In this document: positions 36,116 to 45,384 of the stretch, in pieces
Layout: every line of letters begins with the position of its first letter
Numbering within the stretch: the stretch's first letter is position 1
Assembly (NCBI RefSeq): GCF_002835935.1
Contig: NZ_PJCF01000005.1
Span: forward strand, 620,001 to 684,000
Length of the DNA: 64,000 bases
From: Paraglaciecola sp. MB-3u-78
Lineage (GTDB): Bacteria > Pseudomonadota > Gammaproteobacteria > Enterobacterales > Alteromonadaceae
Reading direction: 5' to 3'
Made by a program: the position numbers and the translations under genes
The notes under the pieces: generated by a model
Database searches by the model: none
What the model saw: only the letters and a program-made list of their open reading frames with translations
Told to the model about the DNA's origin: nothing

Positions 36116-36755
36116 CAGGCCGTGAGCATTTGACCTGATAGTGCAACAGTAGAATTTTTTCAGCTGTCAATAGGCATTTATATTGTACTTGGGCAGTAAG
36201 GCTAGGAGAGAGTACACTGATCGTCACCGTGACGTTATGCTGACTCTTGTTAAATGCTATACGACTATGATAGCTGACAGCGATTTTTGGCGAAGTTGGT
36301 CAGTTGACTGTCGTTATTCAGTTCTCCCTTTTTTCAAACAAGCTCACACTATAACGATGATCGTTTCCTCAGTGGTTAAGTCACAAGCGCGCGAAGAGCC
36401 ATATGATTTAACATGATTTATGAGTTGTGTTACATTTCGATTACATCATCATCATAAAGCTTAACATTGTACATTTTGGTTACAATATCAGCATAAAGCT
36501 TAACATTAATTCACTAGCCATTAGCTGGACATGTTTGTTAACATAGAATATTGAATATTATTACTATTCAAACCAAAATGATATTAGGTGAAAACAGGGA
36601 TGTCGATTTCTTAAGCTGTTTATTTGGATTTTCTAAGGTTAAAAGCTCTAGAATTCGGCTCCATTTTGAAAACATCATTAAGAGTAAATTTATTTTGCTT
36701 ATTTTTGCTTTATGAAAATAATAAAAAACTTAGAAAAGAAATAATGGATTGTTAG
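36116..36755. promoter_or_regulatory. Regulatory spacer with a 39-bp tandem repeat upstream of wecA
   Basis: About 640 bases without a supported gene. At 36432-36470 and 36471-36509 lie two adjacent units of 39 bases that match at about 32 positions; both contain CATAAAGCTTAACATT. The surrounding stretch is very AT-rich. Tandem units of this length just ahead of a gene cluster suggest a repeated binding site for a regulator or nucleoid protein. No -10/-35 pair is clear and no JUMPStart/ops element was seen. Confidence 0.4.
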
Positions 36756-37820
36756 ATGTTTAGTCAATTGGATTTTTTGCCGGTATTTACCGCATTTTTT
36801 GTGGCCATTGTACTTTTGGTCATCATGACACCCTTTGCTCATCAATTGGGTTTGGTTGACGAGCCAAACGGACGCAAAACCCATTCAGGAATGGTTCCTC
36901 TCACTGGTGGTGTCGCTATTTATGGCGCAGTAATTATTGCCAGTTTTGTTACAGATGTCTGGTTTAAAAATGGTTCTTTATTTTTTACTGCTGCGACGTT
37001 GATTGTGTTGCTCGGTATGTTAGACGACAGATTTGATTTAAGCGCAAAAGGGCGATTACTTTGTCAATTTGGTGTGGCGGCAATCATGGCCCTTGCGGCG
37101 CAGAATTACATTACCTCTTTGGGTGATATAAGTGGTTTTGGTGATTTCCATTTCGGCCTATCCGGATATTTTTTTACATTAATCTGCGTGGTTGGGGTAA
37201 TTAATGCCTTCAATATGATTGACGGAATTGATGGCCTAGCCGGTGGTATGAGTTTAATCGTATTGTTAGCTGTCGTATTTTTGTTACTTGCGTCCAACAA
37301 CAGTCAAGCAATTATGGCTCCGATGATGGTCATAGCTGCAATCGTGCCATTTATGGCATTTAATCTTAGTTTGCGTGGCTTTAAAGGAAATAAGATATTT
37401 TTAGGTGACAGCGGTAGCATGTTTGTGGGATTAACCATTGTTTGGTTACTGGTTGACTTTACACAAGGACCCGAAGCATCAATGAGACCCGTTGCAGCAG
37501 TATGGATTATCGGTTTACCACTGATGGACATGGCTGCTATCATGTTTCGACGGGCTAAAAAGGGCCAGTCGATGTTAAAACCAGACAAGCATCATTTGCA
37601 CAATATATTTATGCGTGCTGGTTTTTCTTCAGCTCGTTCGCTAGCCACTATTTTGCTTATGGGCTGTTGTTACGCACTGGTAGGCATTACCGGCGAACTA
37701 CTCAACATTCCTGAATATGTAATGTTTTGGGGATTTATAATATCTTTAATTGCCTATACTTTGGTTCTGCAAAATATCTGGACAATTCTGCGTTTTGTAC
37801 GCACTCATCAGCGCCGCTAA
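36756..37820 (+). CDS. wecA: WecA-type undecaprenyl-phosphate HexNAc-1-phosphate transferase
   Basis: A 354-residue polytopic protein (about eleven spans) of the MraY/WecA family. VDEPNGRKTHSGMVPLTGG (about 34-52), LGMLDDRFDLSAKGRL (about 88-103) with the DD catalytic pair, NAFNMIDGIDGLAGGM (about 150-165), FLGDSGSMFVG (about 214-224) and KPDKHHLHNIFMRAG (about 276-290; HIHH-type motif) are all present. It transfers GlcNAc-1-P or another HexNAc-1-P from UDP to the lipid carrier. It could start either the glycan exported by the adjacent ABC system or another polymer. No ribosome site is obvious. Confidence 0.92.
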   Translation: MFSQLDFLPVFTAFFVAIVLLVIMTPFAHQLGLVDEPNGRKTHSGMVPLTGGVAIYGAVIIASFVTDVWFKNGSLFFTAATLIVLLGMLDDRFDLSAKGRLLCQFGVAAIMALAAQNYITSLGDISGFGDFHFGLSGYFFTLICVVGVINAFNMIDGIDGLAGGMSLIVLLAVVFLLLASNNSQAIMAPMMVIAAIVPFMAFNLSLRGFKGNKIFLGDSGSMFVGLTIVWLLVDFTQGPEASMRPVAAVWIIGLPLMDMAAIMFRRAKKGQSMLKPDKHHLHNIFMRAGFSSARSLATILLMGCCYALVGITGELLNIPEYVMFWGFIISLIAYTLVLQNIWTILRFVRTHQRR

Positions 37821-37926
37821 CTTACAACATATTGTCTTAACTTTAGTTAGCTGGCCGAAGCTAAAGTTGGCATTTGCGTGTTCAGGCGTTAGACTCGCTT
37901 ATTAACTAGTTGACCCAAATAATTCT

Positions 37927-38289
37927 ATGAAAAACATTATATTACTCACTGTTTTATCCACCCTTATTCAAGGATGCACTAGTATTGCGCAGCCAACGGC
38001 TTCACTACCGTTGGTTGAACATGAATTTGTTTTCCCCTCTGCTTCTATCGATGTTTCGCTAAGTACAGCGTTATCCAACGCTAAAGCAGGATCTGAGATG
38101 ATCATTCAACAAAAGCCTACAGTGATGGGAGAACGATTTTTTGCTGCCACAGGACTTACCTGTCGTAAATTAACCTCAGAGCAGACTGGACAGCATATTT
38201 ACTGTTTAAATATTCAGGGTAGTTGGTTTCAGGTAGAAAATGTGATTTCTGAATATAATGAGAGTGATATTCCAAGGGCAAGTTTATGA
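37927..38289 (+). CDS. Small lipoprotein of the capsule export cluster, function unknown
   Basis: A 120-residue protein whose N-terminus MKNIILLTVLSTLIQGC has a lipobox (L-I-Q-G-C) with Cys17 as the lipid attachment site. The mature part has a Cys pair (TGLTCRKL... and HIYCLNIQG), probably a disulfide in the periplasm, and no recognised family. It overlaps the SLBB exporter by 4 bases (ATGA), so it is likely a partner of that exporter or a small accessory of the secretion channel. Confidence 0.75.
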   Translation: MKNIILLTVLSTLIQGCTSIAQPTASLPLVEHEFVFPSASIDVSLSTALSNAKAGSEMIIQQKPTVMGERFFAATGLTCRKLTSEQTGQHIYCLNIQGSWFQVENVISEYNESDIPRASL

Positions 38290-40031
38290 GCAGACAAATG
38301 AAGTTACAAATGTATGCAGTGTGTTTATTCATGTGCATTCCTGGTTTTGCAGTGGCACAGCAATCGGTGACTCAAGCGCAACTGCAACAAGCCCAAGACG
38401 CCGGAGCCAGTGACAAAGTCGATTTATCACAATATATTCAATCTGGTGGTAATAGTACTGGTCGTAATAAACCCATCAATATGCCATCGTCTTCAGGCCC
38501 TATGCCCGCCGGTGATGAGGACTTACCGCCACCTTATGGTGCAAACTTGTTTCAGGGTGGATTTGAGTCCGAACGTAGCGATGGGTTAAATAGCTCTTAT
38601 CTGGTGGCTCCAGGAGATAAAATATCGATTCAAATGTGGGGCACCGTTAACCGCGCTGACGTGATGACTGTGGATAATCAAGGTAATATCTTTATTCCTG
38701 ATGTTGGGCCAGTAAAAGTCAAAGACGTCCCTGCTAATCGTATTAACGCGATAGTCACGCAAAGCATCAAATCTATTTATACTAACAACGTCAGTATCTA
38801 TGTAAATTTGTTAACCTCCACACCCGTGAGTGTGTTTGTAGCAGGGCCAGTTCTTCGCCCTGGACAATATGCAGGTCTGGCTTCTGATTCAGTGCTTTTT
38901 TACCTTAAGCGTGCCGGGGGCATTGATCCCTACAGAGGCAGTTATCGAAATATTAAAGTACTCAGAAATCAGCAGGTGGTCCTTGATTACGACTTATATG
39001 ATTTTTTAAAAGAAGGCAAATTAGCTGGGTTTTCTTTTAAAGATGAAGATGTCATCTTAGTTAAGGAACAAGGAGCAATGGTCACTGTCGAAGGCTCGGC
39101 CCGTTACCCCTTTAGGTTTGAGCTTTTACAAGAAAAAACGTCGGGCAATGACTTGATCTATTACTCGCGCCCTCTAGAAAAAACGAGCCACGTGGCCATT
39201 ACCGGTAATCGCAATTCGGGTCCTATTTCTGTTTATTTACCCATAGATGAATTTGACGATTTTAAAATGGTGGACGGTGATGTGGTGCTGTTTAACGACG
39301 ACCTAAGGCCTCAGGTTATCAGTATACAAATATCGGGCAGTTACCTAGGACCGTCATTCTATACAGTTGATACCAACACGCGTTTATTGGACATACTCAG
39401 TCACATTGAAGTTGACCCCAATCAAGCGAACTATGGCGCTATTTATATAAAACGCGAAAGTGTGGTCCAACAACAAAAAATGCTCATCGACGAGTCATTA
39501 AATCGACTGGAGCGCAGCATCTTTACTGCACCGGCCTCTTCTGACGGTGAAGCAAGAATACGCGCACAAGAAGCACAACTTGTCTCACAGTTTGTGGCCA
39601 GAGCCAGACTTATTGAACCCCTAGGTAAAGTGATCGTGTCTGAAAATGGCAAGGTGGCGAATATCAGACTCGAACAGGGTGATGAAATTGTTATCCCCGC
39701 ACAAACCGATCTCATCCAAGTGTCGGGGGAAGTGTTAATGCCACAAGCCATCGTTTACAACTCCAATGCCACCATTAGAGATTACGTAGCCTGGGCAGGC
39801 GGTTTTAGCGAAAGAGCAAACGATGAACGTATAGCTGTGGTCCGTGCCAACGGTTTGACGATATTCATAGATTCACAAAATTCATGGTTAGCAGATGAGA
39901 ACAAACAAAGCCTTCAAGCAGGCGACCAAATTTTGGTCTTGCCCAAAATTGATACTAAGCTTTTACAAGCAGTTAAAGACATCACCCAAATTGTTTACCA
40001 AATCGCGATTGCCGCGAACGTTGTTAAATAA
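38286..40031 (+). CDS. Wza/KpsD-type polysaccharide export outer-membrane protein (SLBB domains)
   Basis: A 581-residue periplasmic/outer-membrane protein with an N-terminal signal sequence (QMYAVCLFMCIPGFAVAQQ; cleavage near 24). VAPGDKISIQMWGTVNRADVMTVDNQGNIFIPDVGPVKVKDVPANRI (about 106-152) is the poly_export domain. SLBB repeats follow: VFVAGPVLRPGQYAGLASDSVLFYLKRAGGI, ISIQISGSYLGPSFYTVDTNTRLLDILSHI and IQVSGEVLMPQAIVYNSNATIRDYVAWAGGF. The length and repeated SLBBs fit KpsD rather than Wza, in line with the ABC genes next door. No lipobox, so the outer-membrane link may go through the lipoprotein just upstream. Confidence 0.9.
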   Translation: MSRQMKLQMYAVCLFMCIPGFAVAQQSVTQAQLQQAQDAGASDKVDLSQYIQSGGNSTGRNKPINMPSSSGPMPAGDEDLPPPYGANLFQGGFESERSDGLNSSYLVAPGDKISIQMWGTVNRADVMTVDNQGNIFIPDVGPVKVKDVPANRINAIVTQSIKSIYTNNVSIYVNLLTSTPVSVFVAGPVLRPGQYAGLASDSVLFYLKRAGGIDPYRGSYRNIKVLRNQQVVLDYDLYDFLKEGKLAGFSFKDEDVILVKEQGAMVTVEGSARYPFRFELLQEKTSGNDLIYYSRPLEKTSHVAITGNRNSGPISVYLPIDEFDDFKMVDGDVVLFNDDLRPQVISIQISGSYLGPSFYTVDTNTRLLDILSHIEVDPNQANYGAIYIKRESVVQQQKMLIDESLNRLERSIFTAPASSDGEARIRAQEAQLVSQFVARARLIEPLGKVIVSENGKVANIRLEQGDEIVIPAQTDLIQVSGEVLMPQAIVYNSNATIRDYVAWAGGFSERANDERIAVVRANGLTIFIDSQNSWLADENKQSLQAGDQILVLPKIDTKLLQAVKDITQIVYQIAIAANVVK

Positions 40032-40048
40032 CGTGTCTGTGTGACACG
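40032..40048 (+). other. Short hairpin between exporter and kpsM genes
   Basis: CGTGTC (40032-40037) pairs with GACACG (40043-40048) over the loop TGTGT in the 27-base gap. It ends ten bases before the kpsM start and has no T-tract, so it is probably an mRNA-processing or pausing structure rather than a terminator. Confidence 0.4.
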
Positions 40049-40058
40049 AATTTAAATT

Positions 40059-40844
40059 ATGACAACGGTAATCAAGCGTAATAAATGGGAGATTTGGCGA
40101 GATGTTATTTTTGCTTTGCTTGCGCGGGAAATTCGTACGGGGTTTAACGATAAGTTTGGAATAGCTTGGGCGGTTGTCCAACCGGTTATATTTATATTTG
40201 TACTGTCTTTTTTGCGAGGTAGAATAGGCGGGGATGAAACCCATACGATACCAACCTTTACCTTTATGGCTATTGGTCTCTTGTTTATCCAAGGGTTTTT
40301 GCAAACTATGGGCGCCTCAGCAAAAGCGATTAGCAAAAACAAAGCACTGTTTGCTTTTAGGCAAGTTCAGCCCATCAGTGCAGTACTTGCAGGTGCTTTG
40401 TTTGAAGTTTTAGTTAAAATATTTGTTATCATTGGCATAATTATCCTTATGTATTTTATGGGTATTGACTTACAAATATCTAACCCTCTACTGTTTTTAG
40501 CTTGCTTTTTGCTTTTGTGGATTTTCGCAGTTTCTTTGGGATTATTGTTTGGTATCGCTGAGCTATTTGTTAAAGAGATCGGTAAGGTGAGAGAACTACT
40601 TACCCGACCTTTGTTCTTTATATCCGGAGTGTTTTTCTCGTTACAGGATTTCCCAAGAGAATATTGGCACTTTCTGGACTGGAATCCTATTTTACATGCC
40701 ATCGAACTGACTCGCTACGCCGTATATTCAACCTATGGAAGTGAAGGTTTGAGTTTGGAGTATCTTAGCGGCACAGTGCTCGCTTTTAGTTTCTTTTCTT
40801 TGGCGGTTTACCACATTTCCTGGAAGCAGGCGATAAGTAGATGA
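40059..40844 (+). CDS. kpsM: Capsule ABC transporter permease (KpsM/Wzm family)
   Basis: A 261-residue ABC-2 type permease with about six membrane helices. The N-terminus IWRDVIFALLAREIRTGFNDKFGIAWAVVQPVIFIFVLSFL and the later RELLTRPLFFISGVFFSLQDFPREYWHFLDWNPILHAIELTRYAVY are typical of KpsM/Wzm. It forms the inner-membrane channel for glycan export. ATGA overlap with the ATPase gene. Works with kpsT, the KpsE-like protein and the SLBB exporter. Confidence 0.92.
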   Translation: MTTVIKRNKWEIWRDVIFALLAREIRTGFNDKFGIAWAVVQPVIFIFVLSFLRGRIGGDETHTIPTFTFMAIGLLFIQGFLQTMGASAKAISKNKALFAFRQVQPISAVLAGALFEVLVKIFVIIGIIILMYFMGIDLQISNPLLFLACFLLLWIFAVSLGLLFGIAELFVKEIGKVRELLTRPLFFISGVFFSLQDFPREYWHFLDWNPILHAIELTRYAVYSTYGSEGLSLEYLSGTVLAFSFFSLAVYHISWKQAISR

Positions 40845-41491
40845 TAAGGCTTGAAAATATCACCAAGTATTACCCTTCCCGAATAGGTAAGCAGTATATT
40901 TTTAAGGATTTGTCATTTGATATTCCATCGGGACACAATATTGGGATCCTGGGTTCAAATGGTGCGGGTAAATCCACGCTTTTTCGACTTCTAGCTGGAA
41001 GTGAGTATCCTAATAAAGGCCAAATTATTACCGATTTAAGTTTGTCATGGCCTGTAGCCTTAACTACCGGCATTCATCAGCAAATGACGGGCAGAGAAAA
41101 CACTCGGTTTATTGGCAAAGTAAATGGTATTGCCGATATCGACGAATATGAAAGGCGGGTAATAAAATTTGCCGAGTTAGGTAAAAAGTTTGACTTGCCA
41201 GTGAACACTTATTCCAGCGGAATGAAACCCCGCCTGGCTTTTGCTTGCTCAATTGGCATCGATTTTGATGTTTATTTGATAGACGAGGTAACGTCGGTGG
41301 GTGATGCTAAGTTCCGAAGAAAGGCCAAAGAAGCCTTACTCGAGCGCAGCGAAAAAGCCAATGTAATCATGGTGAGCCATGAGATGGATGAAATCAGACA
41401 ATTTTGTGATAGTGCCATTGTGCTACACAAAGGTGAATTAACATTTTATAACGATCTCGAACAAGGGATCGCACAATACCAGGCATTATAA
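40841..41491 (+). CDS. kpsT: Capsule ABC transporter ATP-binding protein (KpsT/Wzt family)
   Basis: A 216-residue ATPase. GILGSNGAGKSTL (about 34-46) is Walker A, YSSGMKPRLAFACSIGIDFDVYLIDEVTSVGD (about 123-154) combines the signature and Walker B plus the D-loop region. MVSHEMDEIRQFC carries the switch His. At 216 residues it lacks the C-terminal carbohydrate-binding domain of the O-antigen Wzt, so it resembles the capsule-type KpsT. Length control or end-recognition must therefore come from another protein. Two bases separate it from the KpsE-like gene. Confidence 0.93.
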   Translation: MIRLENITKYYPSRIGKQYIFKDLSFDIPSGHNIGILGSNGAGKSTLFRLLAGSEYPNKGQIITDLSLSWPVALTTGIHQQMTGRENTRFIGKVNGIADIDEYERRVIKFAELGKKFDLPVNTYSSGMKPRLAFACSIGIDFDVYLIDEVTSVGDAKFRRKAKEALLERSEKANVIMVSHEMDEIRQFCDSAIVLHKGELTFYNDLEQGIAQYQAL

Positions 41492-41493
41492 GT

Positions 41494-42948
41494 ATGACAC
41501 AACAAGCCCAATTAAAATTGGAAGATAGATTCAGCGCATTCAAAGCTTCAGTTTCAGGTGAGCAATGGTCTGATGGGCGTTTCCTATTAAAAAAAGTTGA
41601 GGAACTGGAGCCTGCAGATGTCGCGCTGGCCTTTAGGTTAATGCAAAGGGTCAAAAACCTTAATCCCAGTGATGCAAATCGACAAAAATTAACAGACTTA
41701 AAAACGCGAGCATTGCAAAAGAGGCCTGAGTTAGCGACGTCATCCTCGACAGAATCCAAAATTAGGATGAATTTGATACGTCATAGCAGCAGCTTGAAAA
41801 CGCATATTGCAGAGGTGATTGCTCACCCAAAAATGGCCCAGTTCAAACGGCCTTTTGCTATTTTTGTGCTACTGCCCTTTTTCATTTTCAGTTTTTATCA
41901 AGTGATATTAGCCAGCTCAAGATATGAAAGCCATGCAAAGTTGATCGTAAAAGAGCCTAACGGCATGGCGACCTTAGACCCTGCTATGGCGATTATGTCT
42001 GGTTTTGGCGTTTCTTCGGGAAATGTTGACACTGAGTTGGTCAAAGTCTTTATTTATTCTATGGATATGCTGTCTTATATTGACCAGGAATTATCCATTG
42101 CAGAACATTTTAGTAGCACCGACTATGATTTTTTTAGCCGTTTATCTGCTGATGCAAGTAGTGAAGATAAATTGCGTTATTTCCAGGATAGGGTCTTGGT
42201 TGAGATAGACGAGAAGTCACAAATTGTTAGTGTCTTCGTGCAAGCGTTTACGCCAGAATTTTCGTATCTTATTAGTAAAAAAATCGTTGCCCGTGCCGAA
42301 TGGTTTATTAATGAGATTGGCCATACTTTAGCGAAGGAACAATTGAAGTTTGTGCAGCAAGAGCACGCCCTTGTAGAGAAGAGACTGCAAACTGTTAAAA
42401 CTAAATTACTGTCTTTTCAAAGACGTCATGATTTACTTGATCCACAAGCAGAAGGAATGGCATTACAACAAATTGCCTATCAAATCGAAGCGCAAATTGC
42501 TGCTAAACGTACTGAGCTTCGTACCCTTCGCAGCAGTATGAGTGAAAATGCACCTCAGGTGCTTAACGTTGCAGCACAGCTGCAAAGTATGACTCAGCAA
42601 CTAGAAAATGAACGTGGCCGTCTTACCGACCAATCTGCTAGTGAAGATATGCTCCCAGAAGACGAAAAAAACTTAAGCGTTAGCGAGATTATGGCAAGGT
42701 TTAGCGATTATCAAATCAATCTGGAACTCGCTTTACAGGCTTATACCTCTTCTCAGGTATCGTTGGAGAAGTCGCGAATAGAGGCTTATCGTCAACTAAA
42801 GTACCTGGTTACGGTGGAATCACCGACTGTTCCCCAAGATGCAAAATACCCAGAAGTCCTATACAACACTAGCTTGTTCTTGGCGCTAACCCTGCTGATA
42901 TTTGGCATAGGGCGTATAGTCATTGCAACAGTCTCAGAGTTACGTTAA
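41494..42948 (+). CDS. kpsE: KpsE-like capsule export inner-membrane (PCP) protein with long N-terminal extension
   Basis: A 484-residue polysaccharide co-polymerase/export protein. A hydrophobic span at about 128-147 (FAIFVLLPFFIFSFYQVIL) and one near 462-482 frame a periplasmic part with coiled coil (about 280-400; VQQEHALVEKRLQTVKTKLL, QSMTQQLENERGRLTDQ). YESHAKLIVKEPNGM and YPEVLYNTSLFLALTLLIFG fit KpsE/CtrB. Ahead of the first span is a cytoplasmic extension of about 125 residues (FSAFKASVSGEQWSDGRFLLKKVEELEPAD...) that the usual KpsE lacks (inference from family length of about 380). It bridges the ABC transporter to the SLBB exporter. Confidence 0.85.
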   Translation: MTQQAQLKLEDRFSAFKASVSGEQWSDGRFLLKKVEELEPADVALAFRLMQRVKNLNPSDANRQKLTDLKTRALQKRPELATSSSTESKIRMNLIRHSSSLKTHIAEVIAHPKMAQFKRPFAIFVLLPFFIFSFYQVILASSRYESHAKLIVKEPNGMATLDPAMAIMSGFGVSSGNVDTELVKVFIYSMDMLSYIDQELSIAEHFSSTDYDFFSRLSADASSEDKLRYFQDRVLVEIDEKSQIVSVFVQAFTPEFSYLISKKIVARAEWFINEIGHTLAKEQLKFVQQEHALVEKRLQTVKTKLLSFQRRHDLLDPQAEGMALQQIAYQIEAQIAAKRTELRTLRSSMSENAPQVLNVAAQLQSMTQQLENERGRLTDQSASEDMLPEDEKNLSVSEIMARFSDYQINLELALQAYTSSQVSLEKSRIEAYRQLKYLVTVESPTVPQDAKYPEVLYNTSLFLALTLLIFGIGRIVIATVSELR

Positions 42949-43048
42949 TTAATATTGACCAGTAGCGACAAATTGTTTGGCACGGTTGTTAGCATCACAT
43001 ATTCGACTTAAAATGTGCCGAGATTAGTTTAATTAAAAGGTAAAAAAT

Positions 43049-43927
43049 ATGAGAAAAGGAATTGTACTGGCAGGAGGCACTGGAACAAGACTACACCCCC
43101 TTACTCGCGTAGTCAGTAAACAACTTATGCCAGTTTATGATAAACCGATGATTTATTACCCTATTTCGACACTCATGTTGGCGGGTATAAGGGATATTCT
43201 GATTATATCTACGCCGGAAGAACTGCCGCGTTTTGAATCGCTGTTAGGTGATGGTAGTGACTGGGGGCTAAACTTTACTTACTGTGTTCAACCTTCTCCG
43301 GATGGTCTGGCTCAGGCATTTTTGCTGGGTGAATCGTTTATTGATAATAATCCATGCACATTAATTTTGGGTGACAATTTGTATTATGGCCATGATTTAC
43401 AGCAATCGCTGATTAAAGCTAGCCAACAAACATCTGGGGCAACTGTATTTGGTTACCATGTGCAAGATCCCGAGCGTTACGGTGTGGTTGAATTTGATGA
43501 GCATTGGAATGCGCTGTCGATAGAAGAGAAACCACTAAAACCCAAATCACGTTATGCGGTGACAGGCTTATATTTTTATGACAAGGAGGTAGTTGAGCTA
43601 GCCAAACAAGTCAAGATGTCGCCGCGGGGTGAACTTGAAATTACCGATCTAAATAACCTATACCTGCAACAACAAAATCTAAAAGTTGAACTTATGGGCC
43701 GTGGATCAGCATGGCTAGATACGGGGACCCTCGATAGTTTGTTAGATGCCGCCAATTTCATCGCTGCGATAGAAAAACGCCAAGGCTTAAAAATTTGTTG
43801 CCCGGAAGAGATCGCGTTTCGTAAGGGATTCATCGACGCAGAGCAATTAGAACGCTTAGCAGCACCACTACTAAAAAGCGGGTATGGTAGTTACCTGATG
43901 CAAGTTTTACATGACAAAGTGAAGTAA
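43049..43927 (+). CDS. rmlA: Glucose-1-phosphate thymidylyltransferase RmlA
   Basis: A 292-residue nucleotidyltransferase: [43 protein letters not shown] (about 5-47) is diagnostic, [12 protein letters not shown] (about 106-117) carries the metal-binding Asp, and [16 protein letters not shown] and [11 protein letters not shown] are sugar-side motifs. It makes dTDP-glucose, the first step to dTDP-L-rhamnose. ATG 43049 follows AAAAGG. First of the order rmlA-C-D-B, 100 bases after the KpsE gene. Confidence 0.97.
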   Translation: MRKGIVLAGGTGTRLHPLTRVVSKQLMPVYDKPMIYYPISTLMLAGIRDILIISTPEELPRFESLLGDGSDWGLNFTYCVQPSPDGLAQAFLLGESFIDNNPCTLILGDNLYYGHDLQQSLIKASQQTSGATVFGYHVQDPERYGVVEFDEHWNALSIEEKPLKPKSRYAVTGLYFYDKEVVELAKQVKMSPRGELEITDLNNLYLQQQNLKVELMGRGSAWLDTGTLDSLLDAANFIAAIEKRQGLKICCPEEIAFRKGFIDAEQLERLAAPLLKSGYGSYLMQVLHDKVK

Positions 43928-43933
43928 GCCAAA

Positions 43934-44482
43934 ATGATGCAAATTAAAGCGACCATTATCCCAGACGTAAAAATCATCGAACCTAAAGTATTTGGGGATG
44001 AAAGAGGGTTTTTTCTGGAAACCTTTCGTGATGACTGGTTTCGGGAACATTGTGCCGACGTGACCTTTGTGCAAGATAACCATAGTAAATCCAGTCAGGG
44101 CATTCTCCGGGGCCTGCATTATCAGTTAGAGCATACCCAGGGTAAATTAGTCAGGGTGAGCTTGGGTGAAGTGTTTGATGTGGCGGTGGATATGCGCGTC
44201 AGCTCCGCAACCTTTGGTCAGGCTGTTGGGGTGTTATTGTCGGCAGAAAATAAACGTCAGTTGTGGGTGCCGGCGGGTTTTGCTCATGGCTTTTATGTCA
44301 CCAGTACTAGCGCTGAATTTGTGTATAAATGCACTGATTATTACTACCCTAAAGCAGAAGTATCATTAAGTTACAACGATCCTGCCTTAGGTATCGACTG
44401 GCCGTTAGTGGATGGCCAAGCCCCCTCACTGTCTGCCAAAGATGCCGAGGGGTTAAGTTTTAGCCAGGCACCTAAATTTTGA
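43934..44482 (+). CDS. rmlC: dTDP-4-dehydrorhamnose 3,5-epimerase RmlC
   Basis: A 182-residue cupin: IEPKVFGDERGFFLETFR (about 15-32), VQDNHSKSSQGILRGLHYQ (about 46-64) with the catalytic His at GLHYQ, VAVDMRVSSATFGQ and WVPAGFAHGFYVTS (about 114-127), and YKCTDYYYP with the catalytic Tyr region. Converts dTDP-4-keto-6-deoxyglucose to the L-lyxo form. Start at ATG 43934, or at the adjacent ATG 43937. Its end overlaps the TTG start of rmlD. Confidence 0.96.
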   Translation: MMQIKATIIPDVKIIEPKVFGDERGFFLETFRDDWFREHCADVTFVQDNHSKSSQGILRGLHYQLEHTQGKLVRVSLGEVFDVAVDMRVSSATFGQAVGVLLSAENKRQLWVPAGFAHGFYVTSTSAEFVYKCTDYYYPKAEVSLSYNDPALGIDWPLVDGQAPSLSAKDAEGLSFSQAPKF

Positions 44483-45339
44483 ATATTGTAGTAATAGGCA
44501 AAAGCGGCCAACTTGCCCATGAAATTATGCGCCTAGCAGGTGATGATAGTGTGCATTGCCTTGGCCGAGATGATATCAATATATTGGATGCAGTTAACCT
44601 TGCCAGTGTGCTCAATCGATTTCAGCCAGAAGGCATAATCAATGCCTCGGCCTATACTGGCGTAGATAAAGCCGAAAGCGATCAAACAAATGCCTATGCT
44701 TTAAACCAAACGGCCGTGGCAAATTTAGCGACTTACTCAAAACAAAACCATTGCCATTTAGTACATGTGTCCACCGATTATGTGTTTGGTGGCGACAAGG
44801 GTTCGCCTTACCAAGTCGATGATAATTATCATCCACAAGGGGTTTATGGTGCCAGTAAGGCGGCGGGTGAAAAAGCCCTATTAGACATTTATCCCCAGGC
44901 CAGCTGTATTTTGCGAACATCATGGGTGTATGCCAGTCATGGCAATAATTTTGTTAAAACCATGCTGCGCTTAATGGCAGAAAAACAAGAATTAGGTGTG
45001 ATTGACGATCAAATCGGTTCGCCGACCTGGGCAAGAGACTTAGCCAAAGCCTGTATGTATGCCATAAAAAACCAAGTAAGCGGCGTGCATCACTGGACCG
45101 ACAATGGTGTTGCCAGTTGGTATGACTTTGCGGTGGCGATCCAAAGCCTAGCATTGGAGAAGGGCTTATTAACGCATGCCATTCCTATTAAGCCTATTCC
45201 CAGTTCAGCTTATCCCACCCCAGCCAAACGACCCCATTATAGCGTGTTGGATAAAAGTACCTTGGCCAGCGAATTTAGCGCACTGGTGCCTCAATATTGG
45301 CGCAAGGCCCTGAGCGACATGTTAGATGAACTCACTTAA
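44479..45339 (+). CDS. rmlD: dTDP-4-dehydrorhamnose reductase RmlD
   Basis: A 286-residue extended SDR: NIVVIGKSGQLAHEI (2-16) is the NADPH loop (GxxGQLA), VHVSTDYVFGGDKGSPY (about 94-110) carries the substrate-binding STDYVF, and YGASKAAGE (about 122-130) the catalytic Tyr/Lys. RTSWVYASHGNNFVKTMLRL and SPTWARDLA are family landmarks. Completes dTDP-L-rhamnose. It starts with TTG at 44479, overlapping the rmlC stop by TTGA, which fixes the start. Confidence 0.96.
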   Translation: MNIVVIGKSGQLAHEIMRLAGDDSVHCLGRDDINILDAVNLASVLNRFQPEGIINASAYTGVDKAESDQTNAYALNQTAVANLATYSKQNHCHLVHVSTDYVFGGDKGSPYQVDDNYHPQGVYGASKAAGEKALLDIYPQASCILRTSWVYASHGNNFVKTMLRLMAEKQELGVIDDQIGSPTWARDLAKACMYAIKNQVSGVHHWTDNGVASWYDFAVAIQSLALEKGLLTHAIPIKPIPSSAYPTPAKRPHYSVLDKSTLASEFSALVPQYWRKALSDMLDELT

Positions 45340-45384
45340 CGAGTTTTGAATATATTCAGAACATAGAACATAGAAGATAAACGT

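Noticed and set aside
37839-37868. Hairpin AACTTTAG/CTAAAGTT after wecA
   Set aside because: Eight-base AT-rich stem with a 14-base loop and no T-run; too weak to call a terminator.
42949-43048. Possible promoter ahead of rmlA
   Set aside because: TTGACC is present near 42956 but no -10 box is found at the right distance; not called.
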